Positions 1 to 11,800 of a stretch of DNA of 64,000 bases are shown here, in pieces. Both the position numbers and the translations under genes were made by a program. The first letter of the stretch is position 1, and each line of letters begins with the position of its first letter. The notes beneath the pieces are model-generated. The model did not search any database. It saw only the letters and a list, made by a program, of their open reading frames with translations, and was not told the origin of the DNA. Location of the stretch: assembly GCA_009741485.1 (NCBI GenBank), contig CM019217.1:32697165-32761164 (forward strand), written 5' to 3'. This stretch comes from Malurus cyaneus samueli (lineage: Eukaryota; Chordata; Aves; Passeriformes; Maluridae).

Positions 1-3000
1 CAATTACACCTAAAAGTTTCTACCACATGCATTACAATGGCAAAGAAGGTGACACACATCTTACAGGGAAATACGAGAGACTGTCTAATACACTTCCATA
101 TGACGGGTACAAACACCATTTCTTCCCTCATCATTTGAGAATGGATAAAGTATATCACAATTATGTTTCTGTTTACTAATAATTGCATCTGCTGTCAGTT
201 TACACTTGTTCTCAGACAAATCTTTGTAATCAGCCAGACACATAAATTTACCAACTTTGATCACCAGTCACCATGCACTTTGTATAGGGGATCAGTTCCT
301 TTAATGATTAGTTTCATGTCTAAGGAGCACCAAAATTACAGCAAGAATTACACAGATTTAGCTAAGCAATGTAAGAAACTACTGTCTTCAACACAAAGAT
401 TATGTGTCATGGGTATCCTTGTGAGAACTATTAAACTGAGTTCACTTCAATGTCAGACAGATTGGCATATATTGGCCACAGCTGAGGTTCAATCTTATCA
501 GATTCACTGGGCCCTGAAATGGGAACTCTGGTGTCCTGGTTTTGCATGGAATAGAGTAGCTTTAAGGGCATCCAGGTACAGGGCAGCAACTCCTTAATTG
601 TTTCATCTATACCATCAAAGACATGGCAATTTCTTAAACCTAAGCAGCCTGGGGGAATTATCCCTATGCCTGTTCCCAGCCATGCACTCTCACAGCCATG
701 TACACAATGCCAGAATGGGAGAGTGAGAACAAGACCTCTTTCTTTCTTTTGCATTGGAATGATCCATTCACAGCTAAGGAGAGCTACACTTTAAATGTAA
801 AGAATAGGTCTTAATACCAAAATCAACTCCCTGAAGTGGGAAAGGGACTCATGGACTTCTATACATAGAGCTTTGCTCTGCAGCCTTGTAGGTGCCCCAG
901 AAGGACGCTTGGACAAAAACTCAGAAACGAATTGCTCTGCTCACTCCCAGGAGCAGCCCATCCCCCTCCCCTGACTGCCATGAATCTGCAGAGATTCATC
1001 TCAGAGATCACTTCCAGGAGTGACTTGTTAACTTAAAACTGGTTAAGTACAAGCTAAGAAGTAATAAAAATTGCCTGGTTTTTATAACTTTGCACAATTC
1101 TTCCTTTCAAAGTAGGCCTCCAGCATGGAATTGCCTTCTAGGTTAGTGAGCAGAAAATATTCAGTCCACACTGCATTTGACCCCTTGTCAGCTGGACTCT
1201 TGTCACCACAAACAAGCCAGGAATTTCCACTGAAATACTACTATACTTCACATAACTCATCAACATGAAACATTCAGTATTGGTTCCTTAATATTAACAC
1301 AATTTCTAGCAGTTAGTATACCAGGGTAACACACATCCTGCTTGCAAATATTTGGGAGCTTAACAACCATTTAATTAACGACAAAGATAACTGTAAATGT
1401 CCATAAAATCATAATTTAAATGGCTTTAAATTAAATAGAAATGTTCAACAAATATTCGTTTACGTGAGGGCCTTTCTGGTTTGTAAGGAAATATTGCAAG
1501 TTAGGCTTTACTCTTTTCCACTGAGTGCTTTTCATGATGAGGAAACTGTCGTTTCACCTCGGTTGTGATAAAATGATCTCCACAGTTTGTTGTTCATAGC
1601 TGTCTGCCACAGACAGTTACTAGCTCTCATTTAAAAAGGCTACCACACATTTTTAGCAGACCTAATGATAGAAAGCCAAAATCCCTTCACTCAGGGAAGC
1701 TCTAATTTGTCAGATTTTATCTTGACTATCCTGTGGCTCTGGGAAATTACACACACTCTGTGGTTATAGTTAAGTCAATGAACTTCTTTGATGCACAATA
1801 ACAGAAAGTATCTTGTGTCTACAAGATAATATAATATATTAACATCAATTACAGACATAAATACTGTTTAGCCTGTTGAACAGAAGGTTTACTACAACTT
1901 CTTCAGGAAAGATCTGCTTTAAAAAAAGAGCAAATATGTTTTTCCTAATTTTTTGAAGACCACATCACTTACATAAAACATCTAGCATATGGCTCATGTT
2001 AGCTCTGACTGATGCTTGTCTCAAGCAGCTTTCTTTTGAAATCAAATTACTAGCCTCAACTTTCATATGTTTGTGTTCCCAATTAAATGAAAACTGGAGC
2101 TCAGAGAGCAGTCTTCACCAGCTAACTGCATGCTTTGTTTAAATATGAGACATATGCATACATACAGTTCTAGCTCTGCTTCTGCAATGTCTTTCCAAAC
2201 TTCTAAATAATTTCTTAAAAAAAGTTTTCTAAACTTGTTGAATTAACTGCACTCAATTTCCAAGAATGTCTAAGCACATAAAAAAAACAGTGAATGGGAA
2301 TTGTATTCATTTATGCCTTGGGGATTTGTATTGCTAGCCTGGGGGAAAGAATTATATTTATTACTTAGAACAAAAGATTATCTAGCACATAAAATAAACA
2401 CTTAGATCCGACATAGCACTTTTCTTCAGTGGTTTTCAAAAACTTCTGAAAAGCTGGGAACCATAACTGTCCTTATAATACAGATGAGAAAGTGATTCCT
2501 AACATAGTTGGGAATGAGAATTTCCACATGCTGAACCCACACAAGCCAGAACTTTCCCTGTGTCAGTGTATCTAGTGTGTCTGTTCTTTGAAAGTCTGGA
2601 TAACATCATTTTGGGAGAAAATGAGGCAGACTACATTCTGTGCCATGTATCAGCAATTAAAGTATCAACTACATACGGATTACAGAATTTTTATTAGTGA
2701 TTCTACTGCTGGAAAGAAGTGACCTGGAAGTCAAACTCTTTGTCTCATGAACTTTGCATAAAGATTACTTGAAAAATCACCTCTTGACTTACAAATGAAA
2801 CCAATTCAGTACAACCATTGTGAAGGAATTAAAGAAATTACAGTGCAAAATCACACTATATTAGAATTTAGACACCCTATTTCCCTGAAACATGGAGGAA
2901 ACACTTTGATTTACAGTCTCCATCCTGTAAAGTACAGGAAGTCAAAACCCAGTTTCACTTCTTCAGACTCTCAACACCTTTTTAATCTTTTGTTTCTTAC

Positions 3001-4674
3001 AGCTCAACACAAGCTCTAAACATAATTTTTAGCCTGGTTTCCACAAAAAATGAGGTTTGCACAATCACAATCTGTGTGTTTGCATGTGTCACGGAGATTG
3101 AGCCTCACTAGACAAGAGTGATTCTAAAACAAGTGTTTGCTACATATTACATCTGTACAGAGCTTCAGGCATAGCCACCTACCACTAGGCAGGACAGAAT
3201 CCAGTCAAAAAACACTTGTCAAGGGAAATCTGACTTCACAACTTTTGCTGCTTACAGAACTACGTTAATAATCAGGAAACATCAAGCCAGAGTACAGTAA
3301 CTTCATGGTATCTCAGGATTATAGTGGTGGTTGCAACAGAAATCCCCTACACAAATTTTCTTGCCAACAGCCTGTTCTGATCAACACTTGCCTATGATTT
3401 CACCCTGGGAAGAATTACAGACAGGTAATTTGAGGGCCTAGAATATTACCATATGTTTTCAAGAATACTGTAAGCAAAACACCTCTTCTAGAAAAAGTAC
3501 AATCACAGATTCACTTAATGAAGGGACAGATGCTGAAGAAGTTACACGTCTGGCCTGGGTTGCAAAATTATTCCTTTTTGTCCCAAATCCCAACTTGACT
3601 GAATTCTGCTAATTAAAGAATACTTACATAGATGTAGCAAACAAAAACTGTTATGTGAATTCACAAGGACATATAATTGTCATTTGAAGTTAGACTTATC
3701 CATTTGATTGAACAACAGGAGAGACAAAGAAGAACATGCAGATTTCTTCGGTACTGTCCAGACTATCAGTCTCCACTAGCATGCTAACACATGAAAAGAT
3801 CACATTTCACTGGCAAAATCTGAAATAAAGACAATTAGAAGAAATGTTGCTTGTGCTGCTTCCAGACATAGCTAAATCCTCCTTTTAAGCTACATTTCCT
3901 GGACTATCTTATGAAAAAAGCTGCAGGTTGTGTTTACCAGATAGCTACACATATTAGAGGACTGATAACAATAATTAAAAAATACATTAAAGATTCACCC
4001 ATTTATTCCTCTTTAAGAGCAGCTTAAACAAAGGCTCAACAAATGCAGTAACACATTCATTCACTAACCAGCAAGTTCCTTCTGCAAGTCTGAAATGCAC
4101 ACCAAAATAAATAATGAATGTTTCCAAGAATGTGACCACTCCATATCTAAACAGCTTGAAGAAAACAAGTCAAACGTAGTATAACCATATAACAAACGTG
4201 AACGAAGTTCTAGTTCTGTACTAGTTATTAACTTCAACTATGTTAATTGATCTTTTTAATCATTCAGACCCAGCTAAAATCATGATCTCCAGGTTCACCA
4301 AGTGGCACTAACTTTCAGAAACATGTGCAAAATTACCCAGTCAGCAGACTTGTCTTACATGCATTCATTTTGTGTACTTCCTTTTCTTTGTTCATGTCCT
4401 GTGGCCAGCTGCCTCCTGATCCAAAGTGATATCCCAGCACGTGTTACAACCATGAGCATAGTTTCTGCTGGAGCACGGAACTTTCCTAGAGGATTCAGCT
4501 GAGGAAATTACTGTAGCGTTGCTTATCCTGGGAAGGAGGAGGGCGGGATTGTGTTTTTTTAATATATTGTGTGCTTTAGAATGTGTTTCCCCAAACAGTA
4601 ATTTTCAAATGCATTTTTAATCAATTTTCATGTCTATATTCCTGGCACACAATATGTTAAAAAAGGGGACTTAC
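1..4674. other. Intron sequence without recognised features
   Basis: AT-rich, no repeat family recognised. The frames at 163-597 (plus) and 431-754 (minus) overlap each other on opposite strands and match nothing I know; both are read as chance. STOX2 exon 2 was looked for here and not seen. Confidence 0.6.
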
Positions 4675-4808
4675 CTGAACCCCTATGGTCTGGTTCCATG
4701 CTCCAGTACAGTATCCAGAGAAGCTGTGATGTAACAACAATGTGCATATTGGGGCTTTATATCACTGTGGAAGCTGGCTGAATGCAGCATAGGTCAGTGC
4801 CACAGGAC
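4675..4808 (-). other. STOX2: Candidate alternative 5' coding exon of STOX2
   Basis: Seen: on the minus strand, a textbook acceptor (GTTTTTCTTCTTTCAG, exon starts 4808) and a perfect donor (TTCAG|GTAAGT, exon ends 4675) bound 134 bases. All three frames entering from the left have stops, so it is not a simple internal coding exon. An ATG at 4747, three codons after an in-frame TAA, and a second in-frame ATG at 4699 with A at -3 and G at +4, stay open to the donor. The latter reads MEPDHRGS plus G. The frame leaves in phase 1, as exon 1 does, and would join STOX2 exon 2 in frame. Spliced after exon 1 it would instead give a stop after about 14 codons. Inference: 5' exon for transcripts from the internal CpG island, replacing the MKKTR N-terminus. 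Confidence 0.5.
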
Positions 4809-7800
4809 CTGAAAGAAGAAAAACAAAGCATGCTTTTAGGCATTAATATGCTGAACACCCACCTCTTACAGCAGGAAATAGGGGCATATTGAAGAAAAAA
4901 ATGCAGTTATCTCTGCAGGTCCACTGAAAGGAGCACTATTTCACACAATTCTCACATAAGCATGAGAAATAAATGGTTAAGAAATTACAGAGGAGGTGGA
5001 GAGGAATCTAAAAGGGACTACAAATATAACTCCCACACAGTGTTTTGAAAACATCTCTCTCTTTGCCCTGTTTCCATGGAATGGCTGAAATCACGTTCTG
5101 ACACCACCCCCTGTTCCAAAGGCACTCACAGTCTTTGCAAAGCACCTCTCCACTGCAGTGCCTCAGGATTCTGCAGTGTCACTCCTCTTCTCCCTGGCTC
5201 TCTGCAAAGTGAAGTCATAGGAACGGATCAGCCAACCTGACTTCTCACTACCCTGCCCAGAATCCTTTGTGAACTGAAATGAGTCATCGCTCTGAAAAAA
5301 TCCACAGCGCAATGTTCCAGGTTTCTCCCTGTGTTTTCGCTGGCTTCTTTGTCTTTGAAATGAAGTGCCTATGCTTCCGGAACAGTGCCAAGCTGCATTG
5401 TACAGGATAAGAAGCCAGCCTTCTCATTAAGTGGACAAGAATGCATTATCTAAGACAAGTTAAAGCTTTAACCCTCTAGTCAAGATAAAAAAATCATCCC
5501 TAACATACCTTCTTGATGTAATACACAAATCCCCCTATACACGGAAACATAAATGCACAGACGTGTGGGCACAGACACACAGAGCAGTATTTTCTTAAAC
5601 TATTCACTATTTATCATGACACTTACCAGTTTTGGGTGTATTGATTAAAAAGAAAGATTTACTCTCCTTTGTCAGTCCTGAAGAATGCTGCAGATTTGAA
5701 TGTAACAAGCAGCTCTGCTGTACATCAGATCAAAGTTCTGCTGCTGAAAACTATTTATCAAAAAATTAATAGCAGTGGACAAGTCCTTGTAAGCTTGCTT
5801 TTTATTATCTGATTCACCATTTGGACTAAAAACAAAGTGAGCCCTGAAACCATGCCAGACAGAAAATGTCAAAGTGATCCAAGTGCCGAGGGCCAGCAGA
5901 GCTGCTTCAGCTTCTGCTACCACTGACAAAGAAGGTAATGCTAAGAACGAGGTCACTGTGTCAAGATCTCACTCCCAGTGCTAGGTTTTCCTTTGCTTGT
6001 TGAGGATGTGCTAAGCTAAAGCATCAGAAAAACACAGAAGAAATAGGAATAGTGTATGAGATGAGAGACAGATGCTGCTGCTTTGGAGGAATGTTTTTAG
6101 CTGTTTGGAGGTTTTATTTTAAAAGAAGAAAACATTTAAAATTGCCTTTACGGAAAGGCATCAGTCATTATCTGATCATTAAAATGAGACCAATATGCAG
6201 AAGTGGAGGTGCAAAAAGACTGCCACAAAACACTTGTTTAAAGGTTCCTACATTCTAAGCATTCTGAAATAGTTTGAAGCATAGAAGGCCCATAATCCAT
6301 AAAATTATGAAACACAGCATTTTAGGACTGACCTGTGCTATGCTGGAACAGGTAGTTCTTCTAGGTGCTCCCTTAAATGAACACACCAGGTGCTTAGGAC
6401 TGAATGAAATACAAAAGTCACCACCTCCCGTCCTGCAAGCCCCGGCCCTGCAACAAGCCTGGCAGTGAAAAGTCCAACCAAGCCTAAAACAGGTCTCTGT
6501 GTTTCAAGATAACAAGTAAACAGCTGGGTTATACAACTAGCAAACATCACTTCTGGTTACAGTCTGTGGTGGTTGTTATGCAGCAAAGCCATATAGTGGA
6601 TTTACAAGTGTTAGGTAAACGGGGTGCTTTGCTACGCTTGTAGTTACACGGCAGCCATGATCTTAACATTAAAAGCTGGGGGTTTTGTACACACACAGTC
6701 AACAATTTCTGTGTTCCCTGAAAGGCCTCCTTCAAGGAAATCTTCCTTCAGCCTTACAGGAGTTTTGCCTTCCCTGGGGCAGCAGGATCAGCCGCAACAC
6801 CTCTAATGAATCCAATTTGGCATTTAAAATGTTTGGGTCCCCTAGGACTGTCCTTCAGAAACTCTGGCTGTCTGCTAAGTACATACCCACTTTACAGCAA
6901 CAAAAGCCATTCCAGGAAGAAAAATTTAAAAGTGAATTAGAACAAGCACTTACTGAAAGTAAAAACAACAGTTCTAATCTTCTTCCCCTTTGCACCAGAC
7001 AGCCTTCACGCAAATAAGTAGCTAGATAGCTGAGCTTATGCATGCAGCACAGGTTTCACACACATGCACAAGTCTTGCAGAAGTAGTCTTGCTACTAACA
7101 CCAAAGTTAAAACACTGGCAGAAGAAAGCTAAAGGTAATAAAGCAGCCCGAATACCTTTCCACTCTAACAAATTTGTCTAACACCTGAAACCATACTATA
7201 TGCTCAGGACCAGCCCGACTATTCTGAACAGACTAAAACAACTGCAAGCTCTTTCAGTGGGACAATTTCTCTTGCACGTGCGATGCCTATAGATAACTGG
7301 ATAGCAGCGACCACGCAAATGTGTCTAGAGTGCACACGCATCCCATGTACATGCACCTAGGCACCTTTACTCAAATTCATCAGCTTTCAGCACCATTACA
7401 CACCCTTTAATCAGTATTAACAAGAGTGAGAAGTGCCTGACACCTCAGGCATGGCAGAGAGCAAAAATGAGAAACCAGGAGTAGGGAAAATATAAATAAG
7501 AATGTTTAGAAGAGCTTAAGTTGATGGACAACCCAGTGCTGCCATCATCAGTGATGTTACAGTAGCATGGCTTCACAGGAGGAAGGCCTAGCCACATGCA
7601 CTCCCCAATTAGGGCAGCTACTCTGCTCCTCCATCCTACATCTCCCACCGCAACATGACAGAAGTTGGTACTAAAACAAAAGCTGCCTTATTGACAGCGT
7701 ACAGTACAAACACACCACATATACATCTCTCTGTATAACTCTATGCATGCATGTGCATCCAAATAGAACAGTACAAAATATAGTATAGCCTGAGACCAAT

Positions 7801-8240
7801 CTCCATCATACACTGAGGAAGCAGACAATGTAAAGATCCCATTTTCTTTCTTTGCACACACATTGTGTTGAACACAGACTCCTCTGTCAAACTCCACATC
7901 AGCTTGCATATATACCTGAGGCCTCCTGAGTCAGAGCCTGGGATTCCCTTCCTTTGCCACAGCCTTTTCCCCATCACTAGAGGGAAACTCAAGAGGAAGA
8001 AAAGAATATGCTGAAATGGGGACACAGACGTACCCCTGCATACGTATGATAACACATGACAGAAAAAAAGAGGTTAAAAAAAATACGGTCAAAAGAGGCC
8101 AAGAAGGTTATCAAGAGTATAATTCAGTCTCACCTGTACCAGTTACAGATTTCAGAGGCTAAAAATCAGCCATCAGTGCTCAGCAATTGGAGTCTGTAGC
8201 TGCAGAGACTATAGACTATAGATAACTATAGTCATCTGCC

Positions 8241-8392
8241 ACAGAATCGCAAAATATTCTGAGTTGGAAGGGATTCACAAGAATCAATCATCAAGACCAA
8301 CACTAACTAGTAAATAGCCCATACAGGCATCAAACCTGCAACCTTAGTGTTACTGGAACCACGCTCCAACCCACTGAACTAACTTCAGTGTT
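8241..8392 (-). mobile_element. CR1 LINE 3' end, degraded
   Basis: Seen: the plus strand reads ACAGAATCGCAAAATATTCT, then GAGTTGGAAGGGATT, and further on GCATCAAACCTGCAACCTTA and CTCCAACCCACTGAACTAA. Known: this is the reverse complement of the end of avian and reptilian CR1 retroposons, with the GTTGGAAGGGA core and the 'cctgcaacctt...accactgagctaa' block. The copy is truncated to about 150 bases and substituted, hence old. It lies in the STOX2 sense orientation. Confidence 0.85.
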
Positions 8393-8640
8393 AGTCATGA
8401 TCATTATCTCTGCAAGAACCAACTTCACCAACAAGGAAGCACCCAGACACTACACTAGGAACACAGCCCACAGACCCTTTGGCCCCAGAAGAAACCAGAT
8501 TAAGGAACAATTACCAGAATAAGATACCGATTTACTTACATTTCTTTAGGAAATCTCTTTAATAATAGAAATTTTGCCATATTAGCACCCTACTAACAAC
8601 AACTTATTCACAGTATGCTAATAAGTTCTACTTGACTTAC

Positions 8641-8868
8641 CTGAACAAATCTCCTGGTTCTTCAAGATATCACAAGTAATGCCCATCTGGTTTTGTGCTA
8701 ATATTGTCTAGGAGTTTAAATACTCTTTTTTTTTCACTCCGGCTGCTTATACCCCAATATATTTGCAGAGAACACACCTCCCCTCCTTCAGATCTCACTC
8801 CACTGGCCTTTAAAAAAATCACATGCTTCTATTGTTCTTTTGAACATCTGTCCTTCCTGTCTCTAATC
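8641..8868 (-). other. STOX2: Second candidate alternative 5' exon of STOX2
   Basis: Seen: on the minus strand a perfect TTCAG|GTAAGT donor ends a segment at 8641; a plausible acceptor (GTCTTCTAACAG) would start it at 8868. An ATG at 8686 stays open to the donor and reads MGITCDILKNQEICS plus G, leaving in phase 1 and so compatible with joining to STOX2 exon 2. Joined to the 4808 exon instead, that frame would soon stop, so the two would be alternatives or this one would be non-coding leader. The ATG context is only fair (C at -3, G at +4). The 5' boundary is uncertain; a start site inside the segment is also possible. Confidence 0.3.
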
Positions 8869-11800
8869 CTGTTAGAAGACTCCTCTACGTTTACTCTAAC
8901 TTACATAACTTTCCTTTAAAAGCAACAACCAGAATTCTGCACCATATTCTAGTGTTCCAGTTAACCTCTCACCAGCATCACATACCAGGAAACTGCAATT
9001 TCCTTACTTTCAGTGGAAATACCATGCCTTATACCCTGTTTTTTTTCCCCACAGCTGTATTGCATTGGTGGCTCACTGTCACCCTACAACTGAGCAAGCA
9101 GTCCAGTTATCTTTTTTTATGCTGACTGTGAGTTTGAAGCAAATATTCCAAAGTTTGGCTCGCAAGACCACGATCTTTAACAGCCCACTCTGTAGATATG
9201 ATCGAGGATCTTTGATTATTCCTCTCAGTTGTTACCCATTTTAAAGCATCTCCATTCACCACATTCTAAAAAAGAATCTCAAAACCTAAAATGAAAACCA
9301 AACAAAACTGTAAGTGTTACCAAATGCAGGACAGAATCATTACCCAACGCTAATACAACCACCCAGGAAACAGCATTAGAATGAAATCATCAAGTCTTAA
9401 CAGGAGAACCAATGCAACCGACACAACTCCCTCCCTCAAAAGCCCAGTAGGTAAAACAAATATATTTTTAGAATTCAACTATTAGAAGAGGCTTCCTTAA
9501 ATTATAGCTCATTGGAAAGTAAGTGATATTTCAAACCACACGGAAGAATTCTCTAACTTATTTTGTCACTAGGACCACAAAATGAGAAGGGAGGGTTTGG
9601 ATTTGGGATTTTTTTCACAGGAATCTGCTATTATCAAATTAATTTGACTAATGTTAATACTATATTGTAATCAACCACACCAATACCCCACCCCCTCAAA
9701 AACAAAGCCTGCCTGTTCTCTGACAGCAAACGCAAGGAAAGGTAGAAGCATTAAAAAAATCTGACACTAGAGGAGACTTGGCACGAGAGAAAAAGCAAAT
9801 GAGAAACGAAAGAAACAAAATCCAACAAACAACAATAAACCTGGATGTTTCCTTATAGGGTGGAAATTTTAAAAACACAGAGAAAAACATTCCTTTTCAA
9901 ACACTGCTGAAAGCAAAAAACACGGCTGTTCAAAGTCTTAACCACACGTTCTTCACCACCCTCTTCAGTCTAGCCAGAACACATTTGCAGTGTGGCTGGA
10001 GATGCTGCAGCAAACATTCAGCAAGAATCTAGCCAGCAGATAAAATTCTTGAAAGGTGAAGTGATAATTAGCAACACAACCCAAAGACATAGTGCACTCT
10101 TTCTCATTTATATTGACAGCTGTAACAATTAAAAGATTTTGAGTCCAAAGACAGTACTGCAGTGGTTAGAGCTTTTCAAACGAATAATAGATGACTGGCA
10201 GATAACATCAGGTTAAAATAAGAACCTGCAACACTGAACACAAGTCCCATGGTACTGCAGCAGCCTTTAACAGCCCAGTTTTTCCTGGCTAGGAGAGAAC
10301 TGATGAAAAGGCTAGGCATGGAATCAATTAAATTAGGGCCAAAGTGGTTTTAAAAAGAAAAGGTTAGATGCTCCAAAGATTTAGCAGTTGAGAGTTTACT
10401 GGGTCATTTTTTTTCCCTGTGGTAGAAAGCGGGAGTTTTCAGTATGGCTAGAGTATCTTCAAGAAGATGTACTTCAAAGTGAAATTGAAATATTTTACAC
10501 TCCAATACATGAAGACACTATACTAGCTATACTAGTATATTCTGGCCCTATGCTCTACCTGCATGAGGTAGATGCAACGACCCCTGCTTCCCACAATGAT
10601 TCAAAATTCTTTCCAATCCTGTCCTTTGGTCTGACCTGTGAGTATGGGAACACAGGAAATGCCATGGCACAACAGTTCAGCAACTTACCAAAATCTGCTG
10701 CCTCACTCATGCTGGTCAAGCATCTTAGAGGAAGCATTAGAAAACCGGCTGTACGTACCGCCTCTAGTATATACTACACCTTTAAGGGAAATATTCTCAT
10801 TCCAGAGAGAAACAGTTCTTTTGAAATCCTCAGGGACTGGCGTATTTTGACTTTTTCTCCAAGTGAGTATGACTACCAGCAAATGCAGCAACCAAAACCT
10901 ACCTCCCCAAATAAATGACAGTACCTTGAACGAGGGGTTCTTACAATTAACTCACTGGATTAAATATTTCCTCCAGTCCATTTCACATATTTTTTACTTT
11001 TGAATTTTACTGAGTACTTATTTACAGGAAGAAGTAAATCTACAACAAAATCTACAACAGATGTTTTACTACTGTTAAAACAGTAATACCTCTCTACATA
11101 CTTTTGTCATTTTAAAGTAAAATTTCAGAAATCTGAAAATCGCCCTGTACATGAGCCATAAAACCAAACATGGTATCCAAAAGAAGAATAAAATTATCAG
11201 TTTCACAGACAGACCTCTCTTGCATGACTTCTTCTGCATCTCCTCACTTACAGTTGTAAGTTTAGACTCATCTAACGCATTCATCACTGACTCCAGCAAC
11301 ATACAGACCATGGTCCTAGAAAAGCACAAACTTAACAATTTAAGCACTATTTTGTCAGTGCTCACTGCACTGCCTTGTAGTACAGTGCTGATGTCACTAC
11401 TCTGCAGAATTGCTCAGCTGTTTAACTCAGCTGTTGTTAGTCCCTTCTGAAATCCTCCTCAGCAGTCTTAATGAACCTGAACAACTGCAATCTGACAGAC
11501 AGGGTTACCACTTCATTATCCATTCCATACTTCAGATTTTTAATGTAGCTATCAAGCACCAAATATTTGGTATTGATCCCTGCTGCACAAAATCCTGTTA
11601 ACCATTTCCAGGGCCCAGAAAGCAGTTGTCTTTTTTATTTTCTGCTCTGTATGCTAAACTGAGCTTGACAAGACTTTTCTTTTGGACTTTCACCAAGCAT
11701 TTATAAAGCACTAGAGCGTGGAAGAGTTCTTGTGCTCCCTGAGTGTCACTATGACCCAATTTTCAGAAAGATGAGAGCACATAAAAATAGTTGTCGCTTT

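Noticed and set aside
5629..5680. ACTG|GTAAGT donor with a possible upstream acceptor on the minus strand
   Set aside because: No ATG frame in the STOX2 phase and an ambiguous acceptor; isolated strong donors are expected by chance in an intron of this size.
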